From assembly GCA_965153455.1 (NCBI GenBank), contig OZ234494.1, positions 7,998,001 to 8,062,000 of the forward strand: DNA of 64,000 nucleotides. Reading direction: 5' to 3'. Of the stretch, positions 57,334 to 64,000 are shown piece after piece. The translations under genes and the position numbers were made by a program. Below the pieces are notes generated by a model. It did no database searches and was not told where the DNA came from. It saw only the letters and a list, made by a program, of their open reading frames with translations. The stretch comes from Sphagnum compactum (taxonomy: Eukaryota > Bryophyta > Sphagnopsida > Sphagnales). How positions within the stretch are numbered: position 1 is the first letter of the stretch; each line of letters opens with the position of its first letter.

Positions 57334-58848
57334 CTAGGAATTTCCTAACATGAAGTGGATGGTTGGTCGACCCGCACAAGGCAACTCATGTGCCTTCACT
57401 CGCACAATCCCACTTTTAGATGGGATTCTAACTAGCCTATTGTGCCCTTCTATGAGCACAGTGTTTTGGGTGATAAACTCCATCCCCAAGATGCAGTCCA
57501 TTCCACCCAAGGTGGAAATTAACAAGTCCACCTTTCCTCTCCAATTTCCTAGTTGGAGAGGCCCCTCCTTTGCTTGTAACGTTGTGGGATGGGGAACCCC
57601 ATCCACGAAGTGCACCTCGATGGGTGCCTTGAGCTCCTCCAAGTGGAGCTCCATCCTTTCGGCGCTTTCCCGGGTTATGAAGTTATGAGATGCCCCTGTG
57701 TCCAAAAGACATAAAACATCCCGCTTAGGAATCTTCCCCTTTAAAAATATAAGTCGATTGCATTCGGGTTGGGCTAGGTTGGCATTGAGGGCAAGTACCT
57801 TAGAGCCCCCACTCCCATTTTTGGACTTGGGACAATCCTTGGAGTAATGCCCCACTTCGTTGCAATTGAAGCAAGCTCCTTTGGGCTTCACCCCAAAATC
57901 TCCCTTGGATTGGCTCGCTTTGAAAGGAGCCCCCTTCTTCACAAAGTTTCCCTTGGGCTTCAACCCCATGCCTTGGAATTGCTTGGGCTCATCCTTGGTT
58001 GGGCTTCCTTGCCCTCGGTTCCATTCCCCCTCATGCCTTGGTTTCTTGTGAAGGAATTTGTTGTCCTTCTTGAACCCGGATTTGTCACTCCGCCCCACAT
58101 CCGAGAAGTTTTCCACTTTTGTGATGGCCTCGGACAATGAGGCGGGCCAACTCTCCTCAAGCTTTCGCTTGGCCCAAATTGGAAGCCCCATCACAAATTG
58201 ACACACACAATCCAACTCGTGCATGTGCCGAATCTCAAACATGAGTTTGGAATAAGCCCTCACATATTGCCTCAAGTTTTCATTTGTGGCATTCACAAGG
58301 TCACGAAGTTTGCACCTCGAGATGTAGTCGGAATTCCTTTGAACAAATTCCGACTCAAGGCGTTCCTTAAATAACTCCCAAGTGTAGCCATGGTTCTTCC
58401 CCTCTTCTTGTCTCACCGTCCGCCACCATGTGGCGGCATAGCCTTTCAGGTCAGATTGGGCAAGCTCCACGGCGGAATGTCGTCCAACCTTGGCGGCATG
58501 CAAATAGTCATCCATCTCCGCAAGCCAAGCATCCACCACTTTTCGGTCTCAGGCACCATCGAAATTCCCGGGCTTGGTCGGTTGAAACCTTTCACTTTTG
58601 GAGGTTGATGTTTTGAGGGCCGCCACCAACTCACCAAAATCAGGCCTACCCATCTTGAAGAGGACTTCCAATTGCTCCAGGGTGAATAGGACCGAGCTTC
58701 GTTGTTCCTCCTCACTTTCGGGCTCATCTTGGTCCTCCCGGGTTCTTGGTTCTTCCTCCCCAATTGACTCCGGCAGGACTACAAGGTCTTCGATGGGCTC
58801 CTCGGCCATGGCTTCCGGAGCTTGCTTACGGTTCTTCTTGGGTGCCAT
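57334..58848 (-). pseudogene. Gag-protease of the chromovirus, one internal TGA
   Basis: The ATG at 58848 opens MAPKKNRKQAPEAMAEEPIE. The frame is continuous to 57334 apart from TGA at 58549-58551, between NFDGA and DRKVVDAW, consistent with decay of a CGA codon. The gag domain (VDAWLAEMDDYLHAAK, YAATWWRTVRQEEG, YSKLMFEIRHMHELD) is followed by a single zinc knuckle CFNCNEVGHYSKDC and an intact aspartic protease (CLLDTGASHNFI ... MDCILGMEFI). UAG at 57334-57336 separates it from pol in the same frame. Confidence 0.85.
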
Positions 58849-58884
58849 CCGAAACTCCCAAAAAGAGGTCGAGCTTCACCTTGA

Positions 58885-58896
58885 GCTCTGATACCA
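58885..58896 (-). other. tRNA primer-binding site (initiator Met) of the chromovirus
   Basis: The minus strand reads TGGTATCAGAGC two bases after an LTR end ...GCGTCA (plus strand TG at 58899-58900). It matches the 3' end of plant initiator tRNA-Met, the same primer as the neighbouring plus-strand element. Confidence 0.85.
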
Positions 58897-58898
58897 AG

Positions 58899-59821
58899 TG
58901 ACGCGCTCCCAAGTCCCTTGTTGAACCCACTTGAGGGTCCAACTACGTAGAGTTGCGGAAAGTTGGGACTTGAGGGCCGCTCCCGACTTCCAGCACTAAA
59001 AGGGGGTAGAGGGGCATGCTAGAAGTCCCGGGATTAGACTAGGAAGAGGGACTAGATTATCAAGCTTGAATCTGCATCCAAAACCAACCACAAAAGGGTT
59101 AGTTAGCATTCGAGAACACCCTTGGGTGTTGGGACAAGCCACGGGCACTTTGGACTATTTGACTCACCACGGCCCGGACTCGGGGGAAGCCACCACCTTC
59201 TCCCATTTAGTATACTTTGTGTCTCTCCGCCGAGGCTACATCCAAATGGCTATTTTTCCCGGGACTCCCAAGTTGGAGTCCCGAAACTGTCCCGGGCTGG
59301 AGTCCTAGAACTTTGGGAGTTCATATCTCCCGACTGTAACATCCGATTGGAGCGAGGTGTAAACCAAAGTTGTAGCTCTCCTTGAGAGCTTTCCAACGCC
59401 ATGTCGCACTCCTTCTGAAAACGTCGGGAAGGGGTCGATTCCCGACTTTTAGTGGTCGGCAGTTTGACTCTCAGCCCTTCTTTTGCCCATAACTTGGGCT
59501 GCAGATGTTCAAATGGCCAATGCGAGGGCATTTTAGACATCTACACTTCAAGACCTTTCCAATGATATAAAGAACACCTCAAGGCGAGGTGTTTTGACCC
59601 CCTGTAATCGCTTCTGAGTTTTCAGGAGTCCCGGAGGACTCCAACTTCCCACTTTTGGGAGTGTGGGCTTCACCCTCACATTTAGCCCAAAGTGGGGTTG
59701 CGACAAAAAACTTTAGCTTGTAATAAGCTTCTCTCCCAATAACTTTCAATGGCATCGAACTCATACTGACAACCACCATCGCCCCAACAACCTATTTAGG
59801 GAGTTATGGCCTCGTAGCTTT
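58899..59821 (-). repeat. Putative 5' LTR (R-U5 side) of the chromovirus
   Basis: This is non-coding sequence of moderate GC content with many GGGACTCC / GGGAGTCC motifs. It ends (minus strand) in GCGTCA next to the PBS. The outer limit near 59821 is set only by the start of the retrotransposon relic beyond it. No second copy is visible at the other end of the element. Confidence 0.5.
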
Positions 59822-60900
59822 AGTCATAGCTACTAAGTTTATGGTTGATCATCATCCTTTCCTTCTTGAAGCCTTAGCACAAATTGACAACACACCTTTT
59901 CTTTTCAACAACACCTAATGGCGACATGTGATATTCTATCGTCCCTAGTTCATTCGTGTTTTTTTCCATTTGTACAATTCATCGAACAACAAATGGTTCA
60001 ACTTCAAAATTCCATCTTGAAGCATTTACACCATCATACCCTTTCCAACATGCTCTCCAATGGGATATCTGAAGCCCATCATGCTCAAATTTTATCATGT
60101 TTTAGCCCAAAGGCAAGCGTTTGGTTTATTACTTGACCAATTTTTTCAGCTTTTCGATTATTTTATCCAAAAAAATTCCACAACACTTTGAACGCGACTT
60201 AGATTACCCCATCCCTCAATTATAAGTATCCATTGATGCATGTGCACACATCCCATTGACCCTATTGGTATCTACCTTTTACGTTGCGCTCATGGCAATA
60301 AACGCACAAGAACCCATGATGTAATTCGTAACACTTTTGCTTCCATTGCGCGAAATGTTAGCTTTTATGTGGGACGATAAACAATTACATGCACTTCCTT
60401 CAACCACGTTCAACTCTTCTTGTCGACAAATTGACATTGTGCTCACCAAAAATGACATTCACACCAACATTGTCATTACCGACCTAATGCGAAAGGATTT
60501 ATTTCCATTATCTTGCGCAACCCAAAGATTTGCTGCCTCCAATGGATTCAAGCCAAAAAAAAAAACTATTACGACCAACATCCCACTAATCAATTCTTCC
60601 TTTTAGCAATTGAGATATTTGGATATCTACACAAACAAGCTGATGTGTTTTTACACGATTTTGCCAATGTCATTTGGAACTTGAAAGGGCTAAAAGGCCC
60701 TCATCTTTTTTGTCTTGGTTATTTTTCTTCATCAATAGATTTCAATCACATTACAAAGGATGCAAACATCTTCCATCTTAAGTCAGGTGGTGGTCATAGG
60801 CTTAATTACTTCCCAACTTCCACCCCTTTAGAACACACCTCTCACCACCATGGCCGACCTATTGCAAGCGATAGGTTTTTGACTTGACAAAATACGATCG
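59822..60900 (+). pseudogene. Non-LTR (LINE-like) retrotransposon 3' ORF relic
   Basis: Frames 59918-60136, 60337-60606 and 60513-60887, with the sequence between, read as consecutive parts of one protein broken by stops and indels. Segments include AHHAQILSCFSPKASVWFIT, then a decayed CAHIPL...GIYLLRCAHGN, then LHALPSTTFNSSCRRxxDIVLTK-type sequence, and LAIEIFGYLHKQADVFLHDF. This order (post-RT Cys/His region, a nuclease-like DIVLT segment, then a helical tail) resembles the C-terminal end of plant LINE-type ORF2 proteins. No RT core is present. An AATAAA lies near 61032. The assignment is from pattern memory and is moderate. Confidence 0.5.
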
Positions 60901-62559
60901 ACCTACTATAGGTGGTCAATTTTTGTCATGGAGAGATTTTGATAACTTGAGCTAACTTGACATCCTATAAATTCTCCCTTTTCCTTTTTCTTATTCCTTT
61001 GTACATTTCCCAAATCTATGATGTGTTTATTAATAAAGTTTTGTAAGGTTTCAACAATAAATGATTCATCAAATTAAGAACCCAAACTGTTCTCAAAACA
61101 AGTGAACTTCTTGATGAGATTTAAAGATAGATCCAATGGCAGCAATTTCTTGATTTGATTTGCTCTGTTTATTCCACTTCACATTCACTGTTTCTCCCCC
61201 CCGCCATTTGTGAGGTAGGTGGGTTGGCAATTATCCACCAGAGGACTTAGCCAAATTTGGCTACACACCAGAGAGGAAAGTAGAAAAGCTTAGGAATCAT
61301 GTAATATTTTGGTGACATGCTACAACATAATGTCTAAATATGGCAGTTCAAAAAAAAGAAAACTCATAGCATGGTGACAATACTTGTTGCATCGGCTTCT
61401 TTTCTTTGTTTTGGAATAATGTTTTGTAGTGCTCATCAAAATCAGAATGAAAAAATTCCCCAAAAACAGAAACAATCGTCACAATATTATTTATTGACTT
61501 TCATTTAATTTGGATAAAATTTCTGCATTAGAACAAACATGAAAATTAGTTTTACTAATTCTGAGCAGTCATTATAAACAGGAACAAACCCAACATTTGT
61601 TAAGGCGGTTCTCAAAAAACCAAAGATCCAGTTCTGGTATCAGGTTATTTGATAGGGTTAAAGAGAACAAATGTCAGAACCCTAAACCTTAAATAACCAC
61701 CAGTTCTTTACTGGTTCTTTCATAAAAACCATCACAGGCACTTTGAGGTTTTTGATTGAAATAACTAAATGGATCAGGGTTCATAGTAAGACCCAGTGGC
61801 ATTTGCCTTTCTCCATAGAAGATTTGGACCTAATGTGTTCAATACAAACTAAGCAACAAATGGATTCAATAGTTGCCCAAAACACCCAAATCAAAACCTG
61901 ACAGTAAACTTAGCATAAACCAGAGTTAACTTCTGTGTTGAGGATCTTCAGGTTGCCATCTATTGTTGAAATTTGCCAACATTTAGAGAGTTAGTATTCA
62001 CTGAACTCATGTCCAAAGCAGGTCTCAACCCTTGTTTTGACAATTGAGAAAACAAATTATCAACCTGGCAACAATCAAATGCCATGTTGCAGGCTTTGCC
62101 TTGGACAGGAGAAAAGCCTCATCCATCAAACATGTCCTACCTGCTTCATTGGCTACTACACTATGCTCAATTTGCTCTAGGAATCACTGGTGAAGCTCTG
62201 CATGGAAGGAGACTGCACAAAAGTTCAAAGCAAGGGTACCCATAGCTGAGATTCCCCTGGAAATTGTAAAGGCCATGGAAATATGCAGGGATGAGACTCA
62301 CCAGTGTGACCATTCACACCACCTGAAAGGCTGCCAAGGTGGCCTTGTGAATGAATTGATGAAGACCATATGGAGCAACCACAAGCACAGCTGGGAAGAT
62401 GGAACATGTGAACGCAACCATGACACCAAAGGCGCAGTACTCCATGATGGTGGTAAATGGCAGCAGCCATGATAGCAAGAAACAGCAACAATAATAGTAA
62501 CCCCAACTGAAAGCTCCACAGGAATCTTTAAGCCTTAAAAGCACATTCTGAGGAGAGAT
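60901..62559. other. Intergenic DNA and 3' flank of the apyrase locus
   Basis: No gene is supported between the retrotransposon relic and the apyrase stop. A perfect palindrome AGCCAAATTTGGCT at about 61249 repeats one at about 3465. On the minus strand, 62350-62540 contains a hydrophobic frame (SVGVTIIVAVSCYHGCC) that could be a displaced C-terminal membrane segment of the apyrase. Confidence 0.35.
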
Positions 62560-64000
62560 TTATTGAATTGGCAGGAGCAGACCAGCTTCCCACAAGGCAG
62601 CACCAAGTGTCCATGCAAAATCCCCTGATCCAACAGTAATCTGGTCATCCTGAAGATGCAGACCATGCCGCAGCAATGATACTACATATGGGGCACGAAA
62701 ACAATATCGGTCCACACTGGGTTGTCACACAACACTTGCTTGTGCATCCTTCCAATTAAGCCCACAGAATTTATGACCCTTCTCCAGGAGTTTGTCAAGT
62801 GTAGAGGATGCTGTAAGTCCAAAAAAATTGTAGAGAACAAAAATTCCAGCTAGCCCATAGAACCTACCATGAGCTGGTGGGTGGTGTTTGCCAAGTGCAC
62901 ATGGGGCCATACTGCATGGAGTAGCTTGAGATGTGTTGACAACACTCTCAGCCAGCAATTGACAAGCCTTCCAATTTGGAGCTCCCTTCAACTCCACTTG
63001 TGCACAAGTCCATCCTATGCTTGTAGGGCTTTGACCTCCATTTGAGACAGGTGGCAGCATGCAATGAGTAGAGCACACATATGGCTTCCTATTAGCCTTT
63101 TTACAGACATGGATGGTCCACTTCCACAAGCCCTTTCTTGGACACCACAATTCCATTGGTGGCAGCAACCCTGGGGTGAAGCAGCTGTGCTACAGACTTT
63201 TCAAAAGCATCATTGAGACCAAAGCCAGCATGTGAATGTGCATATAGATGGTGCTTTGTGGACCTAGAACTGACATTCACACCAAAGTGCTTGGGCACTG
63301 CATCCGGTTCAAATGTCACCTGAAAGGATGAGCCTCCTAGATCCAGGGTACCGAAATTTGACAGCTTGGGCACATGTCCTAATTTGCCAAAATTGTAGTT
63401 CAAAGCTATCCAGCCGTAGTACACTTCCTCAACCCCACTGATTACCTTCACCTGTCTGTGATCGCACTTGAAGGAAGACTTCTCCAGTTCAGACCATGCA
63501 TTGTCAAGAATCCACTCACTATGCGCAGGTGGCAACCTCCTAAGTCCTGCAGTGGCCAAAAGGAAGAGTTGTGTGGCGGCATGAGCATATGGAGGAATCT
63601 GTTTCTCTGCACATTTCAGCAGGGGCACCAGGGCATTTGTAAGTGCAGTCCCATTGTGCAGCATTTTGTCAAGGCCAGGCTCTGTTTCCACCTGCTTATA
63701 AACATGCTGTTGTCCCTTGACTATGTACCAGGATGCCCAATTAGTATGACTGTAAGTTGGCCTCACCATGACAGGAAGAGGATCCCTGTGTGAGTGAGCC
63801 CAAGCATATACATCTACACCATCAATTATAACTGCAAATTGCAGTACCTCCTTCTGCCAACACATCCTGCCTAAAAGGAAACCTAAAAACAGCAGCAGTG
63901 CTGCTATTGCAAGGAACCCAAAAGCTCTTCCCCATTTGGACCACCAGTGTTGCCAGGATGAATAGTAGTTTCCAGGCAACAAGCTGCTTCCCCCACTGCC
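62560..64000 (-). pseudogene. Apyrase (GDA1/CD39 nucleoside phosphatase, plant APY7-like), runs off the window
   Basis: The first frame is open from the right edge to 63101. It has a hydrophobic anchor (FGLAIAALLLFLGFLLG-like, about 63920-63860), then the ecto-domain: ATAGLRRL (second apyrase conserved region), ISGVEEVYYGWIALNYNFG (third), FGTLDLGGSSFQVTFE (fourth) and VEVDHPCL. A one-base shift near 63105 moves it into a frame with PNWKACQLLAESVVNTS and GLAGIFVLYNFFGLT. A TGA at 62725-62727 follows, after which the same frame continues RYCFRAPYVVSLLRHGL and ITVGSGDFAWTLGAALWEAG (fifth region) to TAA at 62560. The first conserved region reads FAVIIDGVDVYAW, so the expected D-x-GSTGTR phosphate-binding loop is missing. 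The family hydrolyses NTP/NDP, often in the Golgi. Three lesions argue for a pseudogene, though assembly error could explain the two frame problems. The N-terminus lies beyond 64000. Confidence 0.8.

Larger units (their letters stand above)
53941..59821 (-). mobile_element. Ty3/gypsy chromovirus on the minus strand, with mismatched/incomplete LTRs
   Basis: Reading from high to low coordinates: LTR remnant (about 59821-58899), PBS (58896-58885), gag-protease (58848-57334), RT, RNase H, integrase and chromodomain (57333-54416), polypurine tract (54340-54329) and LTR remnant (54328-53941). A C-terminal chromodomain defines the chromovirus branch. The two LTR remnants show no similarity to each other by eye. 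Either the 5' remnant keeps only the 3' part of the LTR and the 3' remnant only the 5' part, or one side was replaced. The element directly abuts the broken integrase of the plus-strand element. Lesions: TGA at 58549, TAG at 57334, a one-base insertion near 56578, a 13-bp duplication at 56410-56435, and loss of an integrase catalytic Asp. Confidence 0.85.

Noticed and set aside
62275-62506. Frames of 65-93 codons beyond the apyrase stop
   Set aside because: At most they are displaced remnants of the apyrase C-terminal membrane region. No separate gene is supported.
1-64000. CRISPR arrays, operons, ribosome-binding sites, tRNA or rRNA genes
   Set aside because: I saw no spacer arrays, cloverleaf genes or rRNA. 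The TGGTATCAGAGC matches are retrotransposon primer-binding sites, and the genome is eukaryotic.

Overview
This window is eukaryotic plant nuclear DNA. It is AT-rich, gene-sparse and dominated by mobile elements and decayed repeats. Split genes with GT-AG introns, class III secretory peroxidases, a plant-type membrane apyrase and Ty3/gypsy chromoviruses point to a land plant. A six-repeat PGPG(T/A)Y protein of the sperm-tail (SHIPPO/STPG) type suggests a lineage with flagellated sperm: fern, lycophyte, bryophyte or a zooidogamous gymnosperm. I infer a seed-free plant, a fern being plausible, but cannot fix the species.

Layout. 1-2.4 kb: a possible orphan exon, then an intron-less STPG-like gene. 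2.4-10.6 kb: non-coding AT-rich DNA with small tandem repeats. 10.6-13.6 kb (+) and about 19.3-24.4 kb (-): two inverted copies of one undescribed spliced element family. They share a leader exon, splice donor, internal minisatellites and a decayed coding block. The second copy keeps a C2H2-type zinc-finger exon and a triplicated 94-nt exon cassette. Smaller insertions are nested inside them: a CACTA-type MITE at 12581-12740 and a 437-bp insert with 8-bp target duplications at 19378-19814. 17.1-17.6 kb: a GC-richer orphan gene (-). 24.7-25.1 kb: a 382-bp MITE with 29-bp TIRs and a GCTT duplication.

26.1-27.7 kb and 43.7-46.2 kb: two paralogous class III peroxidase genes (-), each with three exons and identical intron phases. 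Both encode an N-terminal membrane or signal segment and a long spacer before the catalytic domain. About 16 kb of repeat-rich DNA lies between them, including a hAT transposase relic (39.9-41.4 kb).

47.6-60.9 kb is a retrotransposon graveyard. A Ty3/gypsy element (+, PBS at 48407) is broken inside its integrase at about 53.94 kb. It abuts, tail to tail, a Ty3/gypsy chromovirus (-, PBS at 58885) that has no recognisable complete LTR pair. A non-LTR retrotransposon 3' ORF relic (59.8-60.9 kb) follows. At the right edge (62.56-64.0 kb, -) is an apyrase gene of the plant APY7-like type. It lacks most of its first apyrase motif and carries a frameshift and an internal stop, so it is probably a pseudogene.

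The peroxidases (apoplastic H2O2 chemistry) and the STPG protein (axoneme) look like the intact host genes. Most of the rest records successive transposition, nesting and decay.
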